Position numbers and translations under genes: made by a program. A stretch of DNA of 64,000 nt from Ctenosaura bakeri (taxonomy: Eukaryota > Chordata > Lepidosauria > Squamata > Iguanidae): NCBI GenBank assembly GCA_948474755.1, contig CAOLHI010001480.1:350526-414525 (forward strand), written 5' to 3'. The first letter of the stretch is position 1. Each line of letters starts with the position of its first letter. A model generated the notes under the pieces. It had not been told where the DNA came from and did no database searches. It was given only the letters and a program-made list of their open reading frames with translations. This document shows, one piece after another, positions 46,326-59,109 of the stretch.

Positions 46326-48145
46326 TTTGAAAGTCAGTTTTAATCACTTAGTAATTATGTCAATAACAGAGTAACATTCAATAACAAAATTACTTGGGAA
46401 CTTAACTCCTAGATACTACCTTAACAACAAGTAAGTCTTAACTTATTCTGTATTATATATAAGTCATTCCTAACTTATTCTCATTCTATTCTATTATATA
46501 TTAAAATTAATAACACTTGAAATAATGATTCTATATACAGTAGGTAAATTTTAAAAGCAACAAAGTAAAACTTAATTTTAAGTACTCTTCTTCTCGCAAT
46601 AGTAAAAATAACAAATTTGGCAATTTAAATTGTAATTTCTTCTCTCTTCTCATCAAATGTCCTCAGTCATTTCATAACTTCTCTCCTCTATAATATCATA
46701 AGCCATTTTCTTCATCAGACATCTTCATCAAGTATTTTCTTCTTCTATTTCTTCTTTTCTCAAGTTTCTCTTATCTTCTTTTCCAAGAATTGGATCATAT
46801 TTAAGGTTTCCTAAAAAGCCTCTTGTCAACTCAGTCATGCTTGCTCTTATGTCTTGCATCCTTGAATGTAAAAACCAATTCTTCAAGTAGGTCCCAGCTG
46901 AGAAAAACAGTTTTTTCAGATCTATTCATCAATAGATCCTTCTATAAAGTGTTATTCTCCTTTCTGAAAGAAAACTTCTTGTGAGTTCACAGACCAATTA
47001 CTGTACATTCTCCAAAGTAATGTTTGTTCAGGTTCCAAGTTTTGACCATTCACTTTTACAGTGGGAGGTTGAATTGTAACATTTCTTAAATTTTTCATGT
47101 TTCTGACAGCTGCTGTGTTGACAATTCTCCGTCTCTTGTTGAGTATTTATCTCATCATGCGTAAACATAATTTCCAAGTCTTGGTCTAACTCTTGCAAAG
47201 GTTGTGTTGCATCCTCTTTTTCCTCTGTTTGTCATTTATGTCATTGCAACCTTCTGTTGTATTTTAATACCCTCATCTGCATCTGGCCCGTCTTTAAGCT
47301 CTTGAGACTATTGTTCTATAAGTACATCAAACTTTTTTCTCAGTAGATGTATTAACTTGTCTAAATTCATCCAAAAAAAAATTAAAAAATATTGAAGTAC
47401 ATCTTCAGACTTTCGCAAGGTTATTTTTTTATTTGAATGTCATAATCGTATACTTAAAGCCATTGTGAATTCCATCCAAATATTTTCTCTGTTCTTGAAC
47501 AACCAGGCTATATTTCCAAAATATTAGATAATTTTCCCAGATATATTAAAATTAGCACAGCATTACACAACAGAACCTTACAAATTCCATCTTCATAATA
47601 TTAAGCATGATTGTCTTTAAAGTAAAAGAAAATCCTGTTCAGCTATTAATATAAACCATGTATAAATATGATCTAGATGAAAGGCAAGAAAGTCCCATTA
47701 ATCACCAAATAACACAGACAGTCAAACATAAGGAGAAAAATAATGAGTCTTTAAAACGTTCCAAAAACGTTCACAATCCAATTCAAGCATGAAAAAAATA
47801 AAGAAAATTAAATCCCAGATTGAAATAAGAAGAAAAAGAGTGGGGGAGAAGTAAGATAAATTGAACACTTAAACACAATTAATGTATATCTCCTCTGGCA
47901 AGCAAAAAAAAAAAGATACTCTTACTTTAAATACAGCAAAAAAAATCCTGTTAGACAATAGAAAATTCCAGCTGCTGCAAGAGCTTCTTGTCTTATATAA
48001 GCAAAAATATATAAAATCAAACTTATATACATTACAAAGTATAGGTCCAGACAGTGGTAATGTAGTGTCCCTATGGGGTGTGCAAGCCTCTTGCCCCCAG
48101 CTTCACCAAAGCTCACAATTAGCTACAAAAGCCTGGGATCTCTGC
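46326..48145. other. Unclassified AT-rich retroelement-like sequence (left arm)
   Basis: On the minus strand it has scattered Glu/Lys-rich, coiled-coil-like translations without a continuous frame. It may be the 5' part of an L1-like element, but I could not establish this. The mirror is 48770-50524. Confidence 0.4.
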
Positions 48146-48404
48146 TATGGCCATTCTATTCCTGAGTGTACATTTGTGCATCCCCAATCTTGGCTGTTCT
48201 CTAAATCGGCTCTCCTGTATATCAGAGAGCCCCAACCAGAAACCAGAACCACCAACTCATCATTGTTGATTAGGATCAGATCTAAGACAGCTGTTTCCCT
48301 TGCTGTGTCTTCCACCTTATGGACTATGAAATTGTTTGCAAGGCAAGTGAGAAATCTGTTGGACCTGATACTCTTGGCAGAGTTTGACTTCCAACAAATA
48401 GCAA
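48146..48404 (-). mobile_element. CR1-like endonuclease fragment at the palindrome centre (left arm)
   Basis: Read on the minus strand it gives NRFLTCLANNF, then TAVLDLILINNDELVVLVSG, the end of a CR1 endonuclease domain (compare VILDLILINRKELV at 39840). The mirror copy is at 48441-48765. The long frame that crosses the spacer is an artefact of the palindrome. Confidence 0.7.
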
Positions 48405-48440
48405 TACGTAACTGAACGAAGTACAGGGCAAAAAACTGAT
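48405..48440. other. 36-nt spacer of the palindrome
   Basis: The sequence between the arms (starting tacgtaactgaacgaag, ending aaaaaactgat) is not self-complementary. The arms pair perfectly right up to it (ccaacaaatagcaa / ttgctatttgttgg). Confidence 0.95.
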
Positions 48441-48765
48441 TTGCTATTTGTTGGAAGTCAAACTCTGCCAAGAGTATCAGGTCCAACAGATTTCTCACTT
48501 GCCTTGCAAACAATTTCATAGTCCATAAGGTGGAAGACACAGCAAGGGAAACAGCTGTCTTAGATCTGATCCTAATCAACAATGATGAGTTGGTGGTTCT
48601 GGTTTCTGGTTGGGGCTCTCTGATATACAGAGAGCCCGAAGATTTCAAGAACAGCCAAGATTGGGGATGCACAAATGTACACTCAGGAATAGAATGGCCA
48701 TAGCAGATATCTGAGGCTTTTGTAGCTAATTGTGAGCTTTGGTGAAGCTGGGCAAGAGGCTTGCA
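48441..48765 (+). mobile_element. CR1-like endonuclease fragment at the palindrome centre (right arm)
   Basis: Mirror of the left-arm fragment. The forward strand encodes the same NRFLTCLANNF to LDLILINNDELVV block. Confidence 0.7.
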
Positions 48766-50524
48766 CACCCCATAGGGACACTACATTACCACTGTCTGGA
48801 CCTCTTGTAATGTATATAGTTTGATTTATATATTTTTGCTTATATAAGACAAGAAGCCCTTTGTTTGCAGCAGCTGGAATTTTCTATTGTCTAACAGGAT
48901 TTTTTTTGCTGTATTTAAAGTAAGAGTATCTTTTTTTTTTTGCTTGCCAGAGGGAATATACATTAATTGTGTTTAAGTGTTCAATTTATCTTCTCCCCAC
49001 TCTTTTTTCTTCTTATTTCAATCTGGGATTTAAATTCTCTTTATTTTTTTCATGCTTGAATTGGATTGTGAACGTTTTTGGAACGTTTTAAAGACTGATT
49101 ATTTTTCTCCTTATGTTTGACTGTCTGTGTTATTTGGTGATTAATGGGACTTTCTTGCCTTTCATCTAGATCATATTTATACATGGTTTATATTAATAGC
49201 TGAACAGGATTTTCTTTTTACTTTAAATAGATTGATGCTTAATATTATGAAGATGGAATTTGTAAGGTTCTGTTGTGTAATGCTGTGCTAATTTTAATAT
49301 ATCTGGAAAATTATCTAATATTTTGGAAATATAGCCTGGTTGTTCAAGAACAGAGAAAATATTGGATGGAATTCACAATGGCTTTAAGTATGGATTATGA
49401 CATTCAAATAAAAAAATAACCTGCGAAAGTCTAGATGTACTTCAATATTTTTTAATTTTTTTTTGGATGAATTTAGACAAGTTAATACATCTACTGAGAA
49501 AAAGTTTGATGTACTTATAGAACAATAGTCTCAAGAGCTTAAAGACGGGCCAGATGCAGATGAGGGTATTAAAATACAACAGAAGGTTGCAATGACATAA
49601 ATGACAAACAGAGGAAAAAGAGGATGCAACACAACCTTTGCAAGAGTTGACCCAAGACTTGGAAATTATGTTTACGCATCTTACATGAGATAAATACTCA
49701 ACAAGAGACGGAAAGAAGAGTCAACACAGCAGCTGTCAGAAACATGAAAAATTTAAGAAATGTTACAATTCAACCTCCCACTGTAAAAGTGAATGGTCAA
49801 AACTTGGAACCTGAACAAACATTACTTTGGAGAATGTACAGTAATTGGTCTGTGAACTCACAAGAAGTTTTCTTTGGGAAAAAGGAGAATAACACTTTAT
49901 AGAAGGATCTATTGATGAATAGATCTGAAAACTGTTTTTCTCAGCTGGGATCTACTTGAAGAATTGGTTTTTACATTCAAGGATGCAAGACATAGAGCAA
50001 GCATGACTGAGTTGACAAGAGGCTTTTTAGGAAACCTTAAATATGATCCAATTCTTGGAAGAAGATAGAACTTAGAAAGAAAGAAGAAATAGAAGAAGAA
50101 AATACTTGATGAAGATGTCTGATGAAGAAAATGGCTTATGATATTATGAGGAGAGAAGTTATGAAATGACTGAGGACATTTGATGAGAAGAAATTACAAT
50201 TTTAATTCCAAATTTGTTATTTTTACTATTGCAAGAAGAGTACTTAAAATTAAGTTTTACTTTGTTGCTTTAAAATTTACCTACTGTATATAGAATCATT
50301 ATTTCAAGTGTTATTAATTTTAATATATAATAGAATAGAATGAGAATAAGTTAGGAATGACTTATATATAATACAGAATAAGTTAAGACTTACTTGTTGT
50401 TAAGGTAGTATCTAGGAGTTAAGTTCCCAAATAATTTTGTTATTGAATGTTACTCTGTTATTGACATAATTACTAAGTGATTAAAACTGACTTTCAAAAA
50501 TTAAGTTAGAATTATTATGAGTAT
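48766..50524. other. Unclassified AT-rich retroelement-like sequence (right arm)
   Basis: Mirror of 46326-48145. The + strand shows lysine/glutamate-rich translations (for example near 49700-49900) broken by stops. Confidence 0.4.
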
Positions 50525-50660
50525 TATTGATATTAGCTTGTTGTGGGTTTTCTGGACTTTGAGACCATGTTCTATTAGTATTTTCTTCTGATGTTTTGCC
50601 TGCATCTGTGGCTGAAAGAATCTCCTCAAGAGGATCTGTGGCATGGAAGTGAGGCTGAGT
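50525..50660 (-). repeat. 'PATDAGK' repeat tail (right arm mirror)
   Basis: Mirror of 46190-46325. Here the word before 'cagccacagatgcagg' differs (gagattctttcagcc), one of the larger local differences between the arms. Confidence 0.6.
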
Positions 50661-50839
50661 ATATATACTTGTGTAATCCCAGGATGGGAGTAAGCAATTT
50701 GCAGTATGTTAAATTGGCCTGTGTGATGGCCTATTGTTAAATGGATATCTCTCAGGTTTGAGTTGTTAGTCAGGGGATATGCATAACAGTGCATTAGCCA
50801 TCTATTGTATTATTTCTTGTAGAAAGGACCTCCAGAGTC

Positions 50840-52950
50840 TGGGTTGTGTTCATTGGCATATTTAGAGTCTTGATTTTAGTTCTCTTCAGTACTGGTAGCC
50901 AAATTTTGTTGGGGAGGATTCTTAGGTGGAAGCGATTGTGTTCTCCTGCACTTTATTATAAAGTGGAAAGAGGAAGCCAGGCATAGTGAGACATGCATTC
51001 TAGCCTTTTAGAAGGTAGACTTCAGTAAATTTAAAGGGAAATACTGGGAGTGATTTCTACAGTCAAGGAGAGCTCCAGAACTGAGCTGAAGCTCTGTCTC
51101 TTATCCATTAGGAATATTGAAAGAAGGGGAATTTTTGTTGAATGAGAGTTTCTTGAAAGCAAGATATTGAAGGAATAATCTCAAACAATTCAAATGAGAA
51201 GGAAAAATGAGAGGTATCTAAAGAATCCAAGATGGATGTTTAAAGAATTTTCAACAGAACTGTGGTGTAAAAGGCACATGTAGAAGAAATGGAAACAGGG
51301 GGAAATTATCAAAGAGGAATTCAAACAAATAGCCAGCATGTGTGTAGGGAAGCTAAAGTGCAGAATGAGCTCAGGGTTGCTAGAAGATGTTAAAACAATA
51401 AAAAGGGGGTTTTTTTGGTTATGTCTGTAGGAAATAAAAAAACAAGGAGCTGGTAGGATCTCTGTGAGAAGAGGATGGAGAAAGTTGGTAACAGAGGACA
51501 CAGAAAAGGCCTTCTTTGCCTCAGTCTTCTTTCAAAGTAAAAAACAGTGCTCAACCTGGAATCAAATGGAATGGAACAAGTACTGATGTAATAGGAGAAA
51601 TGCAACACAGAATAGATAAAGAGGTAGTAGAGGAATATCTGGCTACTCTCTATGTATTTAAGTCACCAGGGACAAATGAACTACATCAAAGAGTTTTAAA
51701 AAGAATTGCAGAAGTAATTTCAGACCCATTGGCAATAATCTTTGAGAGTTCCTGTGTGAGAGCAGATTGAAGAAAGAAAATTACAAGTTCATGAACTGTG
51801 AGATCTTGAGGAGCTGTTTGAGTAATCATGTGTACGTATATCAGCTTAGCTAGATACTGGTTCAGCATGTCTGTTTAGGATGTTTTGTTCAGTGTTTGAG
51901 AACGGTCAGAAGAGCGTCATAAGGAAGGCAAATGATCAAGAAATGTCAAGCTGGCAAATGTTGCAATTGTCCATGTAAAAGTATAAAACCTTAGAGAGAT
52001 GAATGTTCAGGGCTTCTGTTTTTTGGAAGAGATGACCAGAGAGCCCGGGCGACTAAATAAACTCTTGCTTTCCATTTCGAGCATCTCCGGTTCCTGGAAT
52101 TTAGCCGCTACACCTGGAGATCAGAAGTCCCAGAGGAATGGAGGATGGCAAATGTTGTCTCCATTTCTAAGCGGGGGGAAGAGGACCCAAACAATTACTG
52201 CCCAGTTACCCTGATATCAATACTAGGAAAGATTCTAGAGCAGATAATTAAACAGACAGTCTGTAAGCACTTAGAAATGAATACTGTGATGGCTAAAAGT
52301 CGACATGGATTTGCCAAAAAAAGTCATGTCAAACTAATCTTCTCTTTCTCTCTCGATATAGTTAATAGAGCTATAAGATTGGTAGATGGAGGGAATGCAG
52401 TGGATGGAGCATATCTTGATTTCAATAAGGCAAGATTCCCCATGACATTCTTGTAAACAAATAGACAATGCTATTGCTAGGTGGTTTTGTAATTGGTTGA
52501 CTGACTGAATACAGAAGGTGCTCACTAATGGCTCCTCTTCATCCTGGAGATAAATGATTAGTGGGATGCTACAGGGTTCTGTCCTGGGACCAGTGCTATT
52601 CAACATCTTTAGCAATGGGTTGGATGATGGTACAGAGGGTATTCATATCAAATTGGGCAACAGTACCAGAATTTAGGATGAGTAGCTAATACCCCAGAAG
52701 AACAGGATAAGAATTCAAAATGGCCTTAACAGATCAGAGATGCCAAAACTAGCAAAAGGAATTACATCAGGGAGAAATGCAAAAGACTACACTTAAGCAG
52801 GAAAAATAAAATGCACAGATATAAGATGGGTGACAAGTGGCTTGGGCAAAGTACATGTGAAAGTGGTATAGGAGTCTTAGTTGATCACAAGGAGAACATT
52901 ATTCAACAGCATCAGCTAAAAAAAAGCTGCATCAAGGAGAAGCATCATCT
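50840..52950 (+). mobile_element. CR1-like LINE B: RT region, split by an LTR (right arm)
   Basis: Ordered CR1 ORF2 blocks, with stops between them: FRILRWKRLCSPALYYKV near 50925, NPRWMFKEFSTELW at 51230, AFFASVF near 51520, SPGTNELHQRVLKRIAEVI at 51665, then (after the LTR) MANVVSISKRGEEDPNNYCP at 52145, SRHGFAKKSHVK at 52300, LDFNKA at 52425, [12 protein letters not shown] near 52580, and ESGIGVLVDHKENI at 52860. The YADD region is eroded. Clearly dead. Confidence 0.85.
51755..52112 (+). mobile_element. Small solo LTR inside CR1 B (right arm)
   Basis: 358 bp, starting TGTGAGAGCAG and ending GCTACA, flanked by CCTG on both sides (51751-51754 and 52113-52116). It has a TATAAAA box near 51980 and a 'gactaaataaactc' polyA word near 52050. 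Removing the LTR and one CCTG makes the interrupted CR1 frame continuous across the insertion point, so the edges are exact. Confidence 0.9.
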
Positions 52951-53849
52951 TTTTAGGTTCAGTATCCAGTTCATGTTCACCTAGCTTTCAAGTGGATTTT
53001 TGGCCTGTGGCTACTATGGATGGTCATCATGTGACTTAAACCTATAGACTTCTGCAAACTCTTGATTCTTTTCCAGTGTCTGGTTTTAAGTCATTTTAGT
53101 GCAACTGCCAGAGAAGAACAGAATAATTTCTTCTCAGAACTGTACTTATGGTGTTAAAGCTCAAGCTACTGGGGGTGGGGGTGGGTGGGGTGGGGTGAGG
53201 CATAATGATGAAAGAAGCCGAGATGCCTGCTGTCTGAACCATGGTTAATACATTTTTTTTTTTTAAATCGGCTATGAGTGTGAAATCAGCAAATAAATGT
53301 GTACAGGATTCACAGGCATTTCTCCCAAGGAACCAAGGGAAAAGAAAAAACAATCCATTGATGATGTAAGATGAAGGAAATTATGTAATTGTGCACATGT
53401 GTCTGAAAAGAAAACATACTTCATACTTAAAACATGTTAAGTCTGTGAGCAAAAGCATGAAGTGAAACCCTGCAGATTTAAAAATGAAGCCAAAATGTCA
53501 TTGTTTGACAGATAGTATAATAAAGCATGCAAAAAATAAAATAATCAAGCTCTTATAACCACTGTAGTAGAGGGAGGAGTTTCTGAAACATGTGTTAAGA
53601 CATTTTGCTACCTGAGTTAAACAACTTGATACCATCTCTTAATTCCATGTACAGAAGCCAAGCAGAATGGCAGTGGATTTTGTTTTTAACATTATTGATG
53701 GTTATTACAGGCTGAGCATTTCTTGGATGTTATATTTTGAAATATTTAAGTCCCAAAGCCTGATTAGTAAAAAAAAATAAGTGTGTTTAAGTATAGAACA
53801 GGACTGTTTGTGTGCTAGACAGTATAGCCTGTAAACATATGTGGAAAAG

Positions 53850-55402
53850 GTCTCACTGAACTACCCCTCTTTTGCAAGCCTCATAAACTTCAGCTAATTC
53901 ATTCCCCACTTTTGCAAGGATGTAGCGTGGCAGCTACATTTTGGGGTAACAGTACTGACTGTTAGTGTCTCTGACTGTGAATGTCCTCCTGCTGACACTG
54001 CACAGCCAGCACCTGCAAGAGAAGTCTCCAGGAAACTCCAGAGATGATAGACTTCGTTACTGTGGTTCCTAGCCCGGACTTGTGGGATATTAGATATCAT
54101 TTTCATATCAATAATTTGGCCTACTATACCCCTTTACCCTCCTTGTGCTTGCTAGGCCCCCGTACAAGCTTGCACACAAGCATGGCTGCTAATTGCTGTA
54201 ATATTCCAAACAAATACAGGCAGGTCAGAAAGAGCCGACCCACCGCTTCAGGAGACCTCAAGGCAAGTACCACATTATGTATGCACGCTGCTTACAAAGA
54301 ACTCCCTGCCCCGAGCAGGCAGCTTGACTAGCTGAATACTCAAATGTCAAGCACTCTGTGTTTGCATACTGGCTACTCTACTGACAATTCAATCTTAACT
54401 CAATCATGTAAAATTCTGACCTTTTGGAGGCTTTGTCTCCAGCCTGAAACTCATTGTTGTCCCCAAGTATGGACTAGCCATGGCCAACATTTTCCCCTAT
54501 AAAAACCCCTGACTTTGAGCGCTTCCTCGTATTGCTCCTGGCTTCCATCCTGCCTTGCTGTCACTTCGTTTGGTGAAGTATTGCTAGCTTGTGCTCTTTT
54601 GACTAATTCCCAATTTTGTAATTTGGCGCGCACTTAAGTGTTCCTCATGGGACCCCCAGAAATCAGGGTAACAGCTTGCAGTTAGCCTTAACAACTCTAT
54701 TTTGGACAACTGAAAGATTCCCACCAGACTGCTGATTATTTTAACTCCTCTTCCTCTGACCACACAAACCCCTTCTTTGTCCTAAAACCAATCAGACAAG
54801 CACTGAGCTATCAGGGCGATCATTAGCCCTTTGTCACCTGTTACTAAGACCATTAGCCCCCTGCAGACCTCTTTGTCTACTTTGCAAACTCCATTGTTTA
54901 ATCATCTGGAAAGCCATTCACACCCTTGTCCTCTAGGCAGAAATTGGTTATATAAACCCCCCTAGTTTGGGTCAGTCAACTTGCAGGACACTGATTGCAG
55001 GTTGCCACTCTGCTGCTCCAATTTCTGATTGTGTACTGTTCTTAGACACAAGTCTAAGCCACACTGTTGCTTCTTTGCTGTTCTTCTAGACCAACCAGTA
55101 AATATCACCCACTACACCCTGAAACCTCACTATCCAAAACTTTCCTCCCTTTTTCTTCAGTTAACTTGATTGCATGACTGTTTAGATCTTAGGCATATGA
55201 TTAATCCCCCCAATAAAGAACAAACAAGCTTACTTTTGGATCTTCAACTGGTTTTTCCATGCAGAAGTACTGGTAAACATTGGTTAAAAGATCTTAGGTT
55301 ACTTCCTTCTCGCAGGTCTATTCTTTTATTTTATAATTCCCCACCATTTCGCACTGGCATTGTGGGTGGACCCCCGACTCACTCACTTTTTGGGGTAACA
55401 GC
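53850..55402 (+). mobile_element. Cluster of related LTRs in tandem (right arm mirror)
   Basis: Mirror of 41390-43000. The ends 'ttttggggtaaca' fall at 53952, 54675 ('cagggtaaca') and 55402. The TATA boxes are tataaaaacccctg near 54500 and tataaacccccc near 54950; ccaataaagaac is near 55210. Confidence 0.65.
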
Positions 55403-57430
55403 AGACAGGTTCCTGTATAATCTTTTCTAAATTTCTCCTAGGATTGAGGTGAAGCTGACTCATTTTGTACTGTCCTGATATTTTTCTCTGCCCCTGCCCT
55501 CTTTTTAAAGAGAGGAACAGTGTTTGCACTTCTAACTCTTTCTGCACCTCATGTTCTCCAAGATTTCTCAAAAATGATGGCAAGTGGCTCAGATAATTCA
55601 TCAGCAAGTTTCTTCAGTACTCTACAATGGGATGCAGTTTATCTGGCCCTGATGATTTGGACTCATTTAGGTTAACTAGATGATTCCTATCTATTTCCTT
55701 GCTAATTTAGATTTGTAATCCAGATCTTGTGCAAAGGTGACTGCTGAGTCATGGATACACACAGTTCTTTCTTCAGGAAAGCTGAAGCAAAATAGGCATG
55801 GAGCAGTTCTGCCTTCTTGTTGTGATCTGTTAGCATTTTACTATATTTAACTGAGCAGTGCCTGCACCATTTTCTTAGTCATCCTCTTGGCTTCAAATTA
55901 CCTAGCTAGTCCCAGCCAGTCTCTCAATTCCTGTAAGCTTGGAACACAAATCTGCTTTCTTCCTTGTTAATTCATCCTTACTTCCATTCTGTCAAAGGGA
56001 TGGTAGATGATGGAAGCTATACAAAAGCCCCAGTAGCACTTCCCTCCAGCACTGAGCTCTGGCAAAAGACAGTTCACCAGAGTCAAGTGTTTAAAAATCA
56101 CCATACAGCAGAGTTTACTACAGCTTGAGTTGCCTGAGCAGAGTGTTAACCATTAACAGCAAATACCTTGAAGACAGGAAAAATGCTCCCATGCAAATGT
56201 TATCTTCCAACAGGGGGCTTTACTCTTGAGTTACAATATATACCGTATATACAAATCTCCAACGGAGTATTCAGCATTCAACAGCATGCGGAACATAGCC
56301 TCTGGCCGCTCCCCAGACATCAAGAGGGCATAGAGGGCTAGAACACACACCCTTGTATACAGCCATTGCTCATGCCTCAGCAGCCCTTGCTAGAGGCACA
56401 ATCACGCAACCTTCCTGCCTTGGTTACATAACCCAATCACTCATGCAGATATTACATGGATTTGCATCATCATCTGTCATTCCCAGGTGCAAACTTAAAG
56501 GTACATCATGTATATTTTATTTGGACTTAAGTTGTCGAACCTTTCCCCTCCACATTCTTTATATATATGTCCTTTCCTTCTCATTTTCCCTCTAAGTTTG
56601 CTATGCAGCTTCATTGGCTTTTTCAGTTGTTTCCCATTATTCTTTTCCCATGGGATTGTTTGTGACTGTGCAAACTCCATCATCAAGAACTCATCCTTGC
56701 TAGGTGTCTTTTTCTTTTAGCATCTCTAGCCATGAGATTCTACTCCATATTCACCTGAAGTTGTTTAAATCAGCTTTCCTGAAATCCGAGGTCTGTGTTT
56801 GACTACACTTTTCTTTGCCTTGTTTCACAGTGGTGAGTTTTAGCATTACATAGTTACTTCCCCCTAAAGTACCAACTGCTTTGATTCTAGGAACCAACTC
56901 CTTTCTATTTATTAGGATCAGGTCTAGGATTACTGATCCTTTTGGTCTTTCCTCTGCCTTTTGAAATAGGAACTTGTCTGAAAGGCACATCAGGAATTTG
57001 TTGGAGTACCTATGCTTAACAGAGTTAGTTTTGAGCAGACAGCAAGGTAAATGAAGCCTCTATAACTACGAAATTCTTGTATCTTTGAGATTTCTGAGAT
57101 TTGTTTCTTACAAGCACAATCCTTCACCTCTTGTTTGGTTAGATGACCTGTAGTAGACTCCTATCAAGACATTGCTTTCATTTCTTTCTCCATTTGTTTT
57201 TACCCAAAAGCTCTCAGCAGGTCCACTCTGATCTGCCTCTTGAATTTCTGTACAAGTGAATTTGTCTTTGATGTATAATGCTCCCCCCCATCGTTTTTGC
57301 CATATCTATTCTTTTTGAATAGCTTATATCCTTCAACTGTTATATTCCAAGCACGTACTTATTCCCACCAGGTGTGTTATGCCTATAAAGCTATATCTAC
57401 CTTTCTGTACTAGGATTTCAAGCTCATCTT
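55403..57430 (-). mobile_element. CR1-like LINE A (right arm mirror)
   Basis: Mirror of 39290-41389, with the frame at 56751-56990 matching that at 39768-40004 apart from its first few residues. Small differences include 'ctgctgaggcatgagcaatgg' against 'ctgctagagttacatcagcaatgg' on the left. Confidence 0.75.
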
Positions 57431-57659
57431 ACTTGTTTTCAAAATTATTTAGGTAAGTGTCTAGGTATATTAGACATCTGAAGCTTTGTTTATTCTCATT
57501 TATTAATATACTATAATTTTTACTGCGACGCTCATTCTATCCCTCGTCTTCTACCCTAGAATTCACATCCTTGTGTTAGTGTTTGCCTTTGGGAGCTTTG
57601 AGTTACCATCTCCAACCCTCCAAAGATTCAGTTTAAAGCCAACCACCCACCCTTTGTTG

Positions 57660-58530
57660 GTGCATTTAGGAGCTTGTTTCCTTCTTTCTTTCTTTCTTCT
57701 TTCTTTCTTCACTAACAATTTAATTTACAATCCAAATAATATATATTCAAAAGATAAAGAAACAGGAAAAGGAGAGAAAGAAAAGAAAAAAGAAAATATA
57801 TAACTAATACCCAACCAACTAATACCCAAGCCTCTGATTCCTTACAGTGTTATCTGTAATGACTGAAAACGGAAAAAAAAGAAAAACTATTATCCCACCA
57901 GTAACATGAACGGAATAATCCTACTAAAATGATTAATAATCATAACCACAGATTACATCATTAGATTTTTTGTTACTAAAAAGTCCTGGAAACAGTTTCT
58001 AGTCATTCGGAAAGTCTTCTGTTGGCTTGTTCTTTTAGAATCCACTTAATTTGGCCATTTGGGCAAATTCAGCAACTTTAATAATCCATTCTTCCATTGT
58101 TGGTGCTTCAGTCCATTTTCAGGTTTGAGCAAAGAGTATTCTTGCAGCTGTCATTATATAACAAAGAGGTAATCCATATTTATTATCCAGTTCTTTATCC
58201 ACAATGCACAACAGAAACATTTCTGTTAACATTACAACGTCTACCTTAATTTTTTTTATTAACATACAAATCTTAAACCAGTAACTTTTTGTCTTTTTAC
58301 AAGTCCATCACCTATGAAAAAAGGAGACTTCCTTATCATCACATTCCCAGAATTGGTTTGAAACAATTCCGGCACATTTTGAACAGTTTATTTGGAGTTA
58401 GATACCATCTATATATCATTTTATACAGGTTTTCTCTTAAATTACTGCTTGAAGTAATTTAAGTAATTTCTTGTATCTTTGGACCACATTTCTATACTTC
58501 CAAATGGGCATTATGCCCAAAATTTTGGGC
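57660..58530 (-). mobile_element. L1-like LINE tail (right arm mirror)
   Basis: Mirror of 38210-39090. The simple (ctttt/cttt)n repeat at its end is shorter and differs in unit pattern from the left arm. Confidence 0.75.
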
Positions 58531-58539
58531 CACCTTATC

Positions 58540-58866
58540 TGTCAGGAACAGATTCACGCTCACACGTATTCAAGAACCTTGATAGAAGCTTTATTGTAAC
58601 ATAGCAAGGGATGCTGTCTTACAGACGTCAAAGCTCGAGAGTGGGATCTGGTTCCCACACTCTACACTCCTTAAAAAGGACAGTTTCCCCTGAGATAGTT
58701 GTAAAAGGAAACGACCCCAATCACCATGACTACTATCTGTCCGACAGTTCCTTTGAAATTCCAGAAAGCGGAAGGAATGTTCAACACCTAGGAATAACCT
58801 ACATTCTACTATCACCATTCCCACAGGCAGCTGCCATACAAAAGCAATAAAATGTGGGACCTCATC
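58540..58866 (-). repeat. Gypsy 3' LTR
   Basis: tgtcaggaacagattcacgctcacacgtattc ... gcaataaaatgtggg. Read on the minus strand it is U3 to U5. The left-hand flank 'ccttatc' matches, inverted, the 'gataagg' flank of the LTR at 38197, which shows that it is the same insertion duplicated in both arms. Confidence 0.9.
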
Positions 58867-59109
58867 TGCCCCCCTCCAGGAAAAAAAAATACATACAGAC
58901 ATATATAACAACATAAAATACCACAGAACGGTAGAAATACAGGAAGATAAATAGCAAAATAAATGCAGCAGAAAAATCAATCGGGGCGTTGAGGCACATC
59001 AGTTGGTGAAGAAGTCAGCAAAGGGGCCCTTTCAGAAACTGGAATGAAAAACAGGATGAATAGCTTTGAGGGAAGAAGGGAGATCCAGTTAAAAAGAGAC
59101 ATCATTGAT

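Larger units (their letters stand above)
37605..48404 (+). repeat. Left arm of a giant palindrome
   Basis: About 10.8 kb that recurs as its reverse complement at 48441-59108. Matched pairs that I checked by eye: Gypsy LTR 37870-38197 / 58540-58866, L1-like tail 38.2-39.1 / 57.7-58.5 kb, CR1 ORF at 39768 / 56990, LTR start 41390 / 55402, small LTR 44718-45079 / 51755-52112, repeat tail 46.2 / 50.6 kb, and inner edge 48404 / 48441. The sum of paired coordinates drifts only from about 96713 to 96845, so the arms are colinear with a net difference of about 130 bp. Confidence 0.95.
48441..59108 (-). repeat. Right arm of a giant palindrome
   Basis: Reverse complement of the left arm. Near the centre the first ~350 bp differ by only a few clustered changes; for example, left 'cttgcccccagc' is 'cttgcccagc' on the right, and left 'ctctaaatcggctctcctg' is 'cttgaaatcttcgggctctctg'. 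Beyond 59108 it continues into the body of the Gypsy element, which the left arm lacks. Confidence 0.95.

Noticed and set aside
48145..48768. 207-codon frame across the palindrome centre
   Set aside because: It is made by reading from one arm through the spacer into the other, so the two halves are a sense and an antisense copy of the same CR1 fragment. It is not a gene.
37605..59108. A giant foldback DNA transposon with 10-kb terminal inverted repeats
   Set aside because: The arms are made of unrelated nested LINEs and LTRs, the outer edges fall inside a Gypsy element, and there is no transposase or target duplication at the edges. An inverted duplication or an assembly artefact explains it better.
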